Shown here one piece after another: positions 21,898 through 32,764 of a stretch of DNA of 64,000 bases; the stretch's first letter is position 1, and the number at the start of each line of letters is the position of its first letter. Origin of the DNA: Distichodus sexfasciatus. Lineage: Eukaryota > Chordata > Actinopteri > Characiformes > Distichodontidae. The notes under the pieces are model-generated. The model was not told the origin of the DNA. It worked only from the letters and a program-made list of their open reading frames with translations, and ran no database searches. The position numbers and the translations under genes are program-made. The stretch covers positions 1 to 64,000 of the forward strand of contig JAVGVS010000190.1 of the NCBI GenBank assembly GCA_032718565.1. The letters are read 5' to 3'.

Positions 21898-22200
21898 CTA
21901 GCGGCAGCGTTTTTAGGGATGAGCCTGTCATAGAAGCGTGACCGAGGGTTTTGGAGGTTAAACAGTGTTGTCCATTTCTGCTGATGAGGACCAAATGGAA
22001 TGTCTGCAGCCTGCTTCAAATGGGGGAAGAGACAGAGAGTATCTTCTAGAAACAAAATACATGATGTTAATCATTGTAAATATTTATTTTGGGAGGATAA
22101 ATTTAATGTATTTTTGTAATATTTTAAGCATCAAGGATTTTCTCTAAATGTATTTGCGTTATTATTTAATATCACTTTTATTATATCACTGTTATTTCAC
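21701..22200. other. Low-repeat region with (GA)n
   Basis: (GA)n at about 21868-21895; the remainder shows no recognised feature. Confidence 0.4.
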
Positions 22201-22204
22201 TGTG

Positions 22205-22260
22205 GCTGGTTTCTTGTTCAGGGATTAAGTCTAGTCTTGGACTAAGTTGTAGTACCAATG
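22205..22260. repeat. Short dispersed fragment
   Basis: GGTTTCTTGTTCAGGGATTA and AGTCTTGGACTAA resemble the reverse of 40110-40150 (GACTTGGACTAGGCTTAATC, AAGAAACC). Confidence 0.45.
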
Positions 22261-22284
22261 GAGATTTACTATTCAAACTATATC

Positions 22285-22533
22285 AGTGAATGATTATTTG
22301 TCACTGTGAACACACTACAGCACAGCACACAGTGCACCACAACAAAATGTGACCTCTGCATTTGACCCATCTGTGAAGGAACAGTGGGCAGCTAACAAGC
22401 GCCCGGGGAGCAGTGCTTGGGGACGGTACCTTGCTCATGATTACCTCAGTGGTGACTTTACCGGCTCTGGATTTGAATCTGCAACCTTCAGATTACGGGG
22501 CGAACACCCTACCGTTACGACACCAACTGCCCC
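22285..22533 (-). mobile_element. SINE-A, full-length reverse copy
   Basis: Tail at left (GTGAATGATTATTTGTCACT), then CCTCTGCATTTGACCCATCT, GGAGCAGTGCTTGGGGACGG, and the tRNA head at right ending TACGACACCAACTGCCCC. Well preserved. Confidence 0.88.
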
Positions 22534-22534
22534 A

Positions 22535-22660
22535 TAGTGCCAACTTTTTTGTATTTTTACACAGAGAATACTGTATTTTGTATTCCCAGTATAATAATGT
22601 AATTACAAAATACAGCATATCACAGTAAAAGTATTTGATGTTTATAGTGATGTACTCTGT
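22535..22660. repeat. ACTGTA-rich fragment
   Basis: AATACTGTATTTTGTATTCC and ATTACAAAATACAGCATATC form a small inverted repeat of the K type. Confidence 0.5.
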
Positions 22661-22663
22661 TTT

Positions 22664-23515
22664 GCTAATGTACACTACGTTAGTTGCTAACGTACACTAT
22701 GTTAGTTGCTAACGTACACTATGTTAGTTGCTAACGTTCACTATGTTAGTTGCTAATGTACACTATGTTAGTTGCTAATGTACACTACGTTAGTTGCTAA
22801 TGTACACTATGTTAGTTGCTAATGTACACTACATTAGTTCCTAATGTACACTTTGTCAGTTGCTAATGTACACTACGTTGGTTGCTAATGTACACTACGT
22901 TAGTTGCTAATGTACACTACGTTACTTGCTAATGTACACTATGTTAGTTGCTAACATACACTATGTTAGTTGCTAATGTACACTACGTTAGTTGCTAATG
23001 TACACTATGTTAGTTGCTAATGTACACTCTGTTAGTTGCTAACGTACACTATGTTTGTTACTAATGTACACTACATTAGTTGCTAATGTACACTATGTTA
23101 GTTGCTAATGTACACTACGTTAGTTGCAAATGTACACTATGTTAGTTGCTAACGTACACTATGTTTGTTACTAATGTACACTGTTAGTTGCTAATGTACA
23201 CTACGTTAGTTGCTAATGTACACTATGTTAGTTGCTAATGTACACTATGTTAGTTGCTAATGTACACTACGTTAGTTGCTAACGTACACTATGTTAGTTG
23301 CTAATGTACACTCTGTTAGTTGCTAACGTACACTATGTTGGTTGCTAATGTACACTATGTTAGTTGCTAACGTACCCTATGTTTGTTGCTAATGTACACT
23401 ATGTTTGTTACTAATATACACTATGTTAGTTGCTAATATACACTGTCTTGTTTGCTAATGTACACTTTGTAAGTTGCTCATATACACTATGCTAGTTGCT
23501 AATGTAAACTAGTCA
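22664..23515 (+). repeat. 22-bp minisatellite of hairpin units
   Basis: About 38 units of TTAGTTGCTAATGTACACTATG. The core CTAACGTA-CAC-TACGTTAG is an 8-bp inverted repeat with a 3-base centre. Most variation is C or T at the two CpG positions (AACGTAC/AATGTAC and TACGTTA/TATGTTA). The last units near 23400-23500 are degraded. Confidence 0.95.
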
Positions 23516-24200
23516 TCCATGTTGAACTCTTGGCAAGTGTGTGTGAATCTCAACCTTGTCTGACACGAGACAAAACACACATGTGACTCAGGTCAGACAT
23601 TGCTGTCTGCTTTGTTTTTACTTCTATTGTCACTCTGTAATGTTGCATGCATATACTCTGCACTCTCTCACTATTCGTCTTAATCCTCCCGAGACGTACA
23701 GCTATGTTACACACTGCACACACACACACACATAAGGGCCGTCTCATCTCTGGAGGTGAAAGAGGTTGTCTCAGCGCCACCAACAAAGACTGATGGGTTT
23801 TTCATCAACGAGAGAAGTCATCCTTCATGCCTCTCTTCCTTCTTTTTCCCCCTCCTTTTCCCTCTCTCTTTTCCCCTCCTTCCAAAAGCCAAATCAATAC
23901 AAATTGCACTCCTCTCTAAAGCCGGCTCTGTCCCATTCTGGCCGGCGGAACGCGCTCATAAATTAGGCTCTAAGCCAGCGAGCAGACAGATAGAGGCAAG
24001 GAGCTTCTAATCAGAAAATGAGATGGAGGAGAGAAGCCTGCAGCAGAGAAACACTGCATCCATTACATTATCACACAGTCAAACGTCTCACACACACACC
24101 CACACACACACACACTGACGCCTGGGTTCCAGCAGGCCAGCTATGTCTAGCTCTAGAGATAAAGGTGTGCTTAAAAAGCTGTAGTTTTATGGTGCAGGAC
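23516..24200. promoter_or_regulatory. Low-repeat region with candidate conserved element
   Basis: The stretch 23740-24075 is pyrimidine-rich then balanced, with CCGGCGGAACGCGCTCATAA and GAGCTTCTAATCAGAAAATG. A (CA)n tract is at 24090-24117. No exon is supported. Confidence 0.3.
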
Positions 24201-24205
24201 ATTTG

Positions 24206-24300
24206 GAGGATGTACAGGACTGCGCACAAGTCTCGAGCCATCCCATGTGTCTTTAATGTTTTTGCTGGGACAATGAGACAGCCAGTAGAGGGATTTATTG
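24206..24300 (+). mobile_element. Tc1-mariner terminal fragment
   Basis: TACAGGACTGCGCACAAGTC then TTTTGCTGGGACAATGAGAC. From memory this resembles the end of a fish Tc1-like element. It seems to be a separate relic in front of the next one. Confidence 0.4.
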
Positions 24301-24378
24301 CAACGTGGAAACATACATGTATGGCGTACAACCAGTATTGGGGAGTATCAGAACCTGTTACATCTGGCGTAAAAGTAA

Positions 24379-25087
24379 CACAGCATTTCAGAAAAAGAAC
24401 ATTATGCCAACAGTCAAACATGGTGGTGGTAGTGTGATGGTCTGGGGCTGCTTTGCTGCTTCAGGACCTGGACGACTTGCTGTGATTGATGAAACCATGA
24501 ATTCTGCTCTCTACAAAAAATTCCTGAAGGAGAATGTGCGGCCATCAGTTCGTGACCTCAAGCTGAAGCACACTTGAGTTCTGCAGCGGGACAATGATCC
24601 AAAACACACCAGGAAGTCCACCTCTGAATGGCTTAAAAAACTAGATGAAGGTTTTGGAGTGGCCTAGTCACAGTCTGGACCTGAGTCCAATTGAGATGCT
24701 GTGGCATGACCTTAAAAAGGCGGATCATGTTCGGAAACCTTCCAATATAGAACAAATCTGCAAAGAAGAGTGGGTAAAATCCCTCCACAGCGATGTGAAA
24801 GACTCATTGCCAGTTATTGCAAACGCTTAATTGCAGTTGTTGCTGCTTAAGGTGGCACAACCAGTTATTAGGTTTAGGGTGCAATTACTTTTTCACATAG
24901 GGCCATGTAGGTTTGGATAGTTTTTTTCCTTAATAAATAAAATCACTTAAAAACTGCATTTTGTATTTACTTGGGTTATCTTTGTCTAATATTTAAATTT
25001 GTTTAATAATCTGAAACATGTAAGTGTGACAAACATGCAAAACAAATAAGAAATCAGGAAGGGGGCAAATACTTTTTCACAGCACTG
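24379..25087 (+). mobile_element. Tc1-like transposon, 5' half missing
   Basis: Contains the C-terminal half of a Tc1-type transposase and a complete 3' end, CAAATACTTTTTCACAGCACTG, followed by the usual TA dinucleotide at 25088-25089. The matching left terminal repeat is absent, so the copy is 5'-truncated. Confidence 0.85.
24380..24832 (+). pseudogene. Tc1-type transposase, C-terminal half
   Basis: Tc1 transposases bind the terminal repeats and cut the element out at TA sites using a DDE triad. Seen here: GGGSVMVWGCFAASGPG, then an in-frame TGA at 24575-24577 where the family has Trp, then VLQRDNDPKHT with the second catalytic Asp. After a frameshift near 24645 comes SLDLSPIEMLWHDLKKA with the catalytic Glu. 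One stop, one frameshift and no N-terminal domain make it non-functional. Confidence 0.88.
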
Positions 25088-25125
25088 TAACTGCAATTCT
25101 GTTTTTATAGCAGCTATTCCATGTG

Positions 25126-25444
25126 CAGGGTTGCCAACTTTTCCAAAAAGTGAGATTGTGGGTGTGTCTGTGGCCGATGTCGGGATCGTTCAGTCGGGAT
25201 CGTTCAGTCGGGATCGTTCAGTCGGGATCGTTGAGCGGTGGGGGCGAATCAGCGAATCATCATGGTGGGGGGGTGAATCATCATGGGGGGGGCGAATCAT
25301 CAGTCAGAAAAACGTTTATAGTCATTCGGAAATGAGTGCACATGAGTGAAAAAACACAGAAGAATTTCAGATTTGGCGTGAGATTTCTTTCTTGAGCATG
25401 AGAGCGTGAGCTTGAGGCTGAATGCGTGAGAGTTGACAACCCTG
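25126..25444. mobile_element. Small TIR element with 6-bp target duplication
   Basis: It starts CAGGGTTGCCAAC and ends GTTGACAACCCTG, inverted ends with one mismatch, flanked on both sides by CATGTG (25120-25125 and 25445-25450). Inside are four tandem copies of GTCGGGATCGTTCA (25179-25234) and three GAATCATCA units with G-runs (about 25246-25301). No real frame; non-autonomous. Confidence 0.75.
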
Positions 25445-25450
25445 CATGTG

Positions 25451-25990
25451 TTATATTCCAGCACCTATACACTTGATTCAGTTTGATGATTAGAGGAAAC
25501 AGACCTCACCACATGAGGATACCGTGGACCATATTCTTGTAATGACATAATTGTAAAATAATATGGGTGTAGTTTGGAAGTTGCAGGTTAGATTAAGATC
25601 ATTTACTCCATAAGACAAAAAGATAATACATAAGATAATTTACTCCAAAAAAGTTTGGAATTTTGAAATAAGCACGGTTATAGCAAGTTATAAAAGAACA
25701 CTGACTTGTATATTTTACACAGACACACAGCCACAAACTGTAAAACCAATGAATCAGAAATAAAGTGATGCGTTCTCTTATTTTTTTCAGGATCTGTTTA
25801 TTTTCCAGCTCTTTACTTTATATTTGATACATCCTGCTAAATCATCATATCGCCATGAATCTTACCACCTGAGACAATGAGACCTTGGCAAACAAGAGGC
25901 TTTAATAACACTGCTTTATTTGTAGCTAAAAACCCTGGGTGAAAATGTAGGGATGCACACACACATCAATCACACAACTACACCCTTGTG
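25451..25990. other. AT-rich spacer
   Basis: No recognised repeat or coding segment. Confidence 0.4.
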
Positions 25991-26029
25991 TGTGTTTTTG
26001 TGTGTGTGTGTGTGTGTGTGTGTGAGAGT
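25990..26029 (+). repeat. (GT)n microsatellite
   Basis: About 14 GT units with a T interruption near the left. Confidence 0.9.
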
Positions 26030-26387
26030 GAAGAGCTCCGGATGTGGCGTGAACCCAATTTCGATGTGTTTATGGAGAACAAGGTGCTCAACAACGTAAA
26101 TGGGATTTAAACAGGGGCCTGGCAACGGTGTGACGAGAGACGAGGCAGAAGAGTTTACACACAAAAAGAGCACAATGCAGGACCTTGCAGCAGACAATAA
26201 TGCTGGAATTAGGCTCTCCAAAACCCCGCTCTCTCCCCACACATCAAAAGAGCAGGGGTGCTGCGAATCCTATTACACTGAATAGACAGGGTGTGGCGTC
26301 CATTACAGATGTGTGTCGAGAAGTGTGTGTGTTTGTGGAGTTGGGGAGTGTGTGTTTAAGGGGTTTATTGGACACAATCCAGCCCTA
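26030..26387. promoter_or_regulatory. Candidate conserved non-coding element
   Basis: Repeat-free balanced DNA with GGATTTAAACAGGGGCCTGG and GACAATAATGCTGGAATTAG. No frame with domain content. Weak inference. Confidence 0.25.
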
Positions 26388-26438
26388 CTGCATCTTTAAA
26401 CTTATCCATGCCTTCATTTTGAGCCAAGTAGATTACTA
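26388..26438 (+). pseudogene. Tiny L2-type reverse transcriptase fragment
   Basis: Translates to FKLIHAFILSQVDY, matching the LIHAFISCRVDHCNALL motif of the L2 relic at 30875. About 15 codons survive, directly followed by (AT)n. Confidence 0.5.
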
Positions 26439-26559
26439 ATATATATATATATATTAATGTTATCTTAGCTCTAACATCTAGTAGGCTCTTCTCCTGTTCT
26501 ATTTCTAGGGTTCAAATGATTATTCCAATAACTCAAATAATTCCATTACAAAAAAATTT

Positions 26560-27100
26560 TCTAAAATCGAAGCATCGTTTAATTCTTGTCACTCCCTAGA
26601 GCATGCTCCGCTTGTGTTTCACACAGACGCTTATTAGTGACGCACAACGTTTTCAGTTCCGCAATTCCTCTGTATGTGAAAGTATTTGTGAGATATTCCG
26701 TGCACAAAAACAGAAATAAATGCGTAAAAACGCATAAATGACATTTTTTGCGGCGTAAACACCCTATATTTGTGAGCACCATTACTCGCTAAAATGCTAC
26801 AGTTCAGTCAAATCTCCCCTTTATTACAGACTAAACTCATGTTTGAGCACCACAACAACCAGCTTTCTACTCACAATAAAGCCATTTACTGAGATTTTTA
26901 GGACTTATTCCGGAAGTGCGTCCATCGCATTATTGTGACTTATTATCGCATTATTGTATTATTATTAATTTCTGAGTCACATGCAGAGGATTGTGGGAAA
27001 TGTAGTTCTCTCCCAGAAAGGCCTAAACCAGCTCATTTTATAGGCCAAAATTAGTCCAAATTGGCTCAAAATTATTTCTTCATTTTCATATCTATTTTCC
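26560..27100 (+). repeat. Dispersed repeat H1, copy 2 (longer)
   Basis: Contains GTGCACAAAAACAGAAATAA, GCGTAAAAACGC, AATGTAGTTCT, CAGAAAGGCC and CAGCTCATTTTA in the order seen at 9365-9565. Probably an old DNA element; class not determined. Confidence 0.5.
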
Positions 27101-27111
27101 AATTCCATTAG

Positions 27112-27212
27112 AATATATAATATATATATATGTGACCCGATCTGCCGTAATGAGTCGGAAGTCGGCGTTCTATATGTATCTATATATATATATGTATAGA
27201 GAGAGAGAGAGA
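27112..27212 (+). repeat. (AT)n and (GA)n tracts
   Basis: TATATA runs at about 27117-27131 and 27178-27197, then GAGAGAGAGAGAGAG. Confidence 0.85.
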
Positions 27213-27544
27213 CGTTTTTCTGTGTTTTTGGTGTTTCAAAGCCCAATTTTAGTGACAAAAATGTCTCCCAAACACCCACGGATGTCTCCTGCTGGTAGTG
27301 ACTGCTGGTGTATGTCTGGATATTTATGAACGTTGCGATGGTGATCATAAGGCATTTCCATTGTAAATTGGAGGCAGTGCAAACCTACTCCATGCCAACT
27401 TGATTAATGCAGTGCATTTTGTATTGAAATTCCAGGAGAAAATTATATAAAATTATTAGAGAGACTAAGGGTAGCATCCAAAATAACCTGCTCCAAGTCT
27501 AGCATAACCGGTTTTTTTGTCTTTTTTCCGGAGGGTTCCGCCTC
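27213..27544. other. Spacer
   Basis: Mixed DNA without recognised features. Confidence 0.3.
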
Positions 27545-28330
27545 CACATTTGCATATTCATCCTCTCACCAGAGAGAGGCGTTTAATTTCTGCAGATCGT
27601 ATGAATATTTATGAGACGATTTAACCTAAGGCTTAACTACATCGGGGGAATGAAGCTTAGTTACTGAAAATGGTCATTTCTTCTAGAGTTTTCTCTTTAA
27701 CTCTTTTTCCATTCAGCATTTTTATGTTATTTTTCTCATCAGTGCAATAACCAATTTTATTTATTTTATTTTATTTTTTGAAGATTTTCTTCTCCTCCCT
27801 CTGGGCGCTTCAACAGGTTAGTCAATTAATACCTACAGAGAGACAGCAGTCATTATCAACGTAATGAGAACCCGATCCCACTTAATTCTCTCTCCATGCC
27901 AATATATGTAATAAATCAAACCCAGCAAAGGAGCGAGAGTTTATTCCGATAAGCCATCCACAAAGTCCTGTTGGGATTTAATAACGCAGAACGTACAGAC
28001 AGTAGGACGGAACATTTGTTAAAGGAGGAGGGGGAGAGAGATGGATGTACCGAGTTCAGAAATTCTTTATTATAAATCACACATGGCACCCGGCCGTAAA
28101 TATTTGCATCTGCTAATTGGCCTCATTAACTGCTTGGAAGCAACCAAAAAGACAAGACGAGTTCCTGCGATTAATTAGAGATCATTTAGCAGGACTACTG
28201 TACTGATAAATAAGAACAGACACAGTCAGGGTTCGGACAAATTTGTCCTCGCGTCCTTAATGGTCACTGCCTGGGCTAATGAGAAAAACTCGACCCGTTA
28301 TGTTATCACTGATTTTAATCATTAAAATTT
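27545..28330. promoter_or_regulatory. Strong candidate conserved non-coding block
   Basis: The best regulatory candidate. 28080-28240 holds a POU octamer-like ATTTGCAT (28102-28109), GCTAATTGG, CATTAACTGC and GCGATTAATTAGAGATC in about 90 bases, with no repeat similarity. 27830-28020 is likewise repeat-free. Such clusters are typical of developmental enhancers in vertebrate gene deserts. Conservation cannot be tested here. Confidence 0.4.
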
Positions 28331-28589
28331 TAATATATTTATATTGTCGCTTTCCATAAACCTGCTCTTTGCCTAATTTTTCCTGTTTTCAAGATGTGTT
28401 TTGTCTCTTCATGTTTGTTCAAAGGAACACAAAAACATTCCCATTCATAGAGTTTGGGAGAAAGTTGTGAGACGGAGTTTTTATAGCTTTAGGGATTTTT
28501 AGAGGTTTGATATGAATTGTATGCACCTTAATATCATTAAGGAAATTATGGGAAAGCGTCTTGCTTGTTATCGCAAAATTCTAAACAAT
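28331..28589. other. AT-rich spacer
   Basis: Nothing recognised. Confidence 0.3.
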
Positions 28590-28672
28590 GCAAAGTCAAG
28601 TCAAAGTCAAATTTATTGTCATCTCAGTCGTAAACAAGTATACAGAGAGACAATGTCATTCATAGAGTAGAA
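28590..28672 (-). mobile_element. Retroposon family T fragment
   Basis: CAAGTCAAAGTCAAATTTAT, TTGTCATCTCAG and ACAGAGAGACAATG match the tail side of the T copies at 46940 and 63608. The CAAAGT repeats look like a retroposon tail. Confidence 0.6.
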
Positions 28673-28828
28673 AGAAATTTGGGAGGTGGAAGTTTTATAG
28701 CTTTGGGGATTTTTAATGGTTTATAAAAAATTTACCCAAAAATTTAACCAAAGTATGTACCTTTATATAAAACGAGACAATGTGGCTCCAGTTTCTAAAG
28801 AGTATAAACAAGACACATTGGAAAAAAA

Positions 28829-28946
<118 letters not shown>

Positions 28947-29036
28947 TGAGTTGCATGCTCTTCACGTGTTTACTTTATTGATAGAATTTCCTCCAGACAT
29001 AAGTTTCCTCCCCACAATGATCCAAAAGCATGCACT

Positions 29037-29230
29037 ATAGGTGTGACTCTAAATTGGCCCCATAAGGTGTAGTGTGTGTGTGTGACCCGTGTGATTGTGT
29101 GTGTGTGCCCTGCGGTGTGTTGGTGCCTGCTCAGGGTTGTTCCCGCCTTGTGCCAGCTCCCGGGATAGGCTCCGGTCCCCCTGCGACCCCAGCTGGGATT
29201 AAGCAGTTTAGATAATGAATAGATAAGATA
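29037..29230 (+). mobile_element. SINE-B 3' part
   Basis: GTGACTCTAAATTGGCCCCA, TGGTGCCTGCTCAGGGTTGT and CTGGGATTAAGCAGTTTAGA, then a GATAAGATAAG tail. This is the same family as 53842-54145, which carries the tRNA-like head. The head is missing here. Confidence 0.8.
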
Positions 29231-30324
29231 AGATGAATCTGAGTTACATGAGGGAATTCAAAATGTGCAAATTTTGCAACAGCAGAGATTATGACACCTT
29301 TACTGCTTTTAAAACTCAAAATTAACTGTCAAATAAGCAGTAAAATAAACTAAACTACCTTTAATAGACAATAGAGATAATTATTATTAGTATTATTTTT
29401 ATGGTTTCAAAAACATAGCGTATGCTGTTGTAATTTATATTATTTATTTTATAAACCAAATTATGTTGTTGGTTTGTCTGTATTCACCTAAAATGTCCCA
29501 GTGTTTGAATCTTATTTATGGCCTTTAATTTATTTGTGAACCAAAATATAAACCAGCAAACAACTGCAAATGCAAATGGAAGCAACAAATGCTGAATAAA
29601 ACTCTTTTGCATTAAAATTCTTATGTAGGTTAGGGGCTAAAAGATTGAAAAGCAATGGCTGAGTAAATAACACAATTTCCTCAAATAATGGACAAAAAGA
29701 AACAGGGAAACAGAATAAAATGAGATGTTTTTGAAAGCAACACCATTCCCAGTGGCTGAATACCGCATACACCACGGGATACTAAATCATCATGAATACA
29801 GGTGATATTATGGTAAATCTCATTTCTAGAAAATTTGAATATCATGGAAAAATGTCCATTGTTTATTGATTTTTTTTATTTTGCTATTTCATTAAAATGG
29901 CAAACATTCTTGTATGCAATATTCAATATATGCTAACTGAAATATGTCTGCTTTTGTTTTTTGTGCCATATTGTCACATGATTTATATTGAACAGGGCAT
30001 ATGGGTTTAGTAGGAATAAAATGTCAAATGATATTTAAGCAGCTTTGTGTTTTGAAATGTAAGATATAAAGTGATTGTAATAAAACATCATATGATATTG
30101 TCTCAAATTGATCACTGGATCCTGCATCAAATTGAATCAATATCATATTACAGCAATGTTAACAGGTGTCAAATTATTGTCCGTTGAATCAAAGTAATAT
30201 TGTATTGTGATGAAAGCTATTTATTTAAATCCCTAGTTATTAAAGTTAGAGGCTGATAAAAATGAGATTGAATTTTTGTTTTTAGACGTTTGTTGTATTA
30301 GTAAGTCAACACTGTGAAAAATGT
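29231..30324. other. Long AT-rich spacer
   Basis: About 1.1 kb of AT-rich DNA; short frames only, no recognised repeat. Confidence 0.4.
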
Positions 30325-30650
30325 GCGATTTTGTCCCCCTTTATAATGATTCTTTAACAATTAATTTAAATAAAGGAACATATACATAACTTGTTTTTAT
30401 TAACCATTAATCATTAGTTATTTTTTGAAGGAGTGTCTTGGGGAGTTTTTAATCACACACATTTCCTGCGTCTTCTGAACGTTACAAAGAAGTGAGTTCA
30501 CTGACGTTTGGATCAATGTTTAGCAGGAAAAAAATGCGGAAAAGTTGTAGTAATTAGTGAAATTGCACAGTAGTAATGAATTTCGCCTTGAGGATTTGAG
30601 GTAATTTACGTTAATAGTTGTGATCGCGGCACAACTATCTTTAATCCACG
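30325..30650 (+). repeat. Dispersed repeat H2, copy 1
   Basis: TATAATGATTCTTTAACAAT, TTTATTAACCATTAATCAT and AAGTGAGTTCACTGACG recur in the same order at 49160-49320. Related pieces are at 41480-41785 and 41950-42575. Class unknown. Confidence 0.6.
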
Positions 30651-31561
30651 AACGAAATAATCCTGTTTGGAAACAAAGAGGGAAGATCAAATCTAAGCAC
30701 CTACTTAGAATCTAGAACCCTTAAAACAACAAAGCATGTTAAAAATCTTGGTGTAATCATGGACAGAGATCTTGACTTCAGTGAACATAAATCGATATAC
30801 GAGCGTCCAGCATTCTGGCATCTTAAAAACATAGCTAAAAGTCAGAGATTTTGTGTCCCATCAAGACCTTGAAAAACTTATACATGCCTTTATCTCCTGC
30901 AGGGTTGATCACTGCAATGCTCTTCTCACCGGGATTCCTAAAAAGTCCATTAGACAGCTCCGAAGCTCATTCAAAAACCGACTGCCAGGTATAGAACTAA
31001 GAAAGAGATCATATCACGCCAATTCTCAGGTCCCTGCACTGGCTCCCAGTTCAGTACAGAATTGATTTCAAAGTGCTACTAATTCTGTACAAGTCACTAA
31101 ACGGCTTGGGCCCTGGTTACATCTCAGATATGTTTGATGTATATAATCCTGGTAGGTCCCTAGGATCTGCAGGATCAGGCCAGCTAATTGGTGAAGCAAA
31201 CCACGGTGAAATGGTAGTTTTGCCACTAGCACTGCCCAATGCTGGAACCAACTGCCCAGTAATATCAGATCTCTTTAACTGGCAGCAAGTTTAAAAAGCG
31301 GGATGCTAAAACTGCACTTTTCTCTGTTGTGAGTGCTGAGCTTATTGCAATATTTTAAATTAATTGTGTCTGATTTTTAAGCATTTTTTATACGGCATTT
31401 TTTAATCATTTTATTTCTGGATTTTATCTTTATTTTTATTCATTTTCTCATTACTTTTTCTTTTTATCTTTACATTTAACTTTTAACAAATTTTATCTTG
31501 TTTCTGTAAAGCACATTGAATGACCCATGGCCTTGATAATGTGCTCTATAAATAAACTTGC
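30651..31561 (+). mobile_element. L2-type LINE, 3' end
   Basis: Carries the last part of the reverse transcriptase and a 3' end with CTGTAAAGCACATTGAATGA and TCTATAAATAAACTTG, typical of L2 LINEs. 5'-truncated, as usual for LINE copies. A solo LTR is inserted at its tail. Confidence 0.85.
30655..31300 (+). pseudogene. L2 reverse transcriptase C-terminal remnant
   Basis: The intact enzyme copies LINE RNA into the genome at a nick. Seen: NLGVIMDRDLDFSEH near 30747, LIHAFISCRVDHCNALLTGI near 30875, and SLHWLPVQYRIDFKVL near 31033, followed by LNGLGPGYISDMF. The motifs are in different frames and separated by stops. The catalytic palm (YADD region) is upstream and missing. Dead copy. Confidence 0.82.
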
Positions 31562-32510
31562 TGTCAGGGTCGGCCAATCAGGCGGACCGTGCTGCTGTGA
31601 ACCGGTTTGTGTCTGTGTTTGCTGGGTTTACTTCGGGTAATAATGTCTGTAGTATTAATGTTTGCTCCTGTGTCTCCTCAGGTTAGCCTTGTAGCTCTGT
31701 GTTAGCTTGCTCCTGCTTCTTGGTTTTGGTCTACACTTCTTGTGCCCTCGAGTAGTTCACTACCTGTTTAGGCGCACCCTACTTCCTGGTATGTTGTCTG
31801 CACTCGTGCTCCTACCTAGTAAGTTAGGATCTGTATACATTGCCCCAGCTTGTGTGAGTTCAGCTGTGTCTCGTTCTGCCTTGAGTTTGGGATTGTGAGA
31901 GCACTCATTGTTAGTTCTGTGTTCTTATTGGCCAAGTTTAACCCAAGTGTCTCAGGTCTGTCTCTGTATATGTAGTTGTGCTTGTTGTGTGTAAGTGATT
32001 GTGGACTTCCTTCTGTTTGGACTTCTGGGACCTTCCTGCTGCTCTTCTACCGTCCAGGTCCCTGGACCCTTCCTGTTTGCCCCTCATATGGACATTGGAC
32101 CCTCTCCATTTGGTTTAAGTCTCCATTTTGGATTCCCTGTTGCGTCTCCTCCCTCTCACTCCCGTCTGCTGTGTTTTCTCCCCAGGCTCGTGAGTCCCAG
32201 TGTGCTTTCCCTGGCTGGCTAGACTACAGGGATACAGAGTCTAGGCCCCTGTCTGTTTCCTCGAGTCTCTTTGGTGAGACTTGTCGCTTGTTCTGTTGAC
32301 TCGGGAGGTTACGCCTCCATTCACCCTCTGGCTACAACTGGGAACCTGGGCCTCACCTTTCAGTTCATTACTTGCTTTGAGTTTTGTGAGTTGGACTTTG
32401 GTTTTCCCCGCCATGTATTTAGTAGCTCTCAATAAACCCTTTTGTATCATTCAGCCTGGAACAGTGTCCTCATCCCCCTTCCCTCCTCCCACCACAACCG
32501 CATCATGACA
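31562..32510 (+). mobile_element. Solo LTR with 5-bp target duplication
   Basis: A 949-bp segment beginning TGTCAGGGTCGG and ending CATCATGACA, so TG...CA ends with the inverted TGTCA/TGACA. It is flanked by perfect CTTGC (31557-31561 and 32511-32515). AATAAA at about 32430 fits the polyadenylation signal. No internal gag-pol region follows, so it is a solo LTR left by recombination. Gypsy-type is likely from its ends and length. Confidence 0.85.
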
Positions 32511-32515
32511 CTTGC

Positions 32516-32764
32516 CTTGCCTTCTTTATCTTGATTCATGGCTAGGAGTGCTTCTGTAGCTATATCTGAGACCCCAAACCTTGTTACACAAAACCAATCC
32601 ATTGGAATATATCACAGAATTAAAGCTGTCATTCCCACATACTTTATACATATTTCTTCATTCTAGCACTGTGCAGTACATTTGTTGATCTGTCAGGCAA
32701 GAGTCAAGCATACCTGCATGCACTCTCAGGATTTTTTGAATCAGTGTTGAAGTTCTTTCCCGCA
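32516..32764. other. Spacer
   Basis: Nothing recognised. Confidence 0.3.

Noticed and set aside
22664..23515. Regular repeats considered as a CRISPR array
   Set aside because: Units are contiguous 22-mers without unique spacers, in a vertebrate-type genome; it is a minisatellite.
24018..24437. 139-codon frame as a host exon
   Set aside because: It runs across a CA tract, a Tc1 end fragment and the Tc1 transposase start; no continuous domain.
31976..32508. Frames of 69-107 codons on both strands
   Set aside because: They lie wholly inside the solo LTR, which is bounded by a target duplication.
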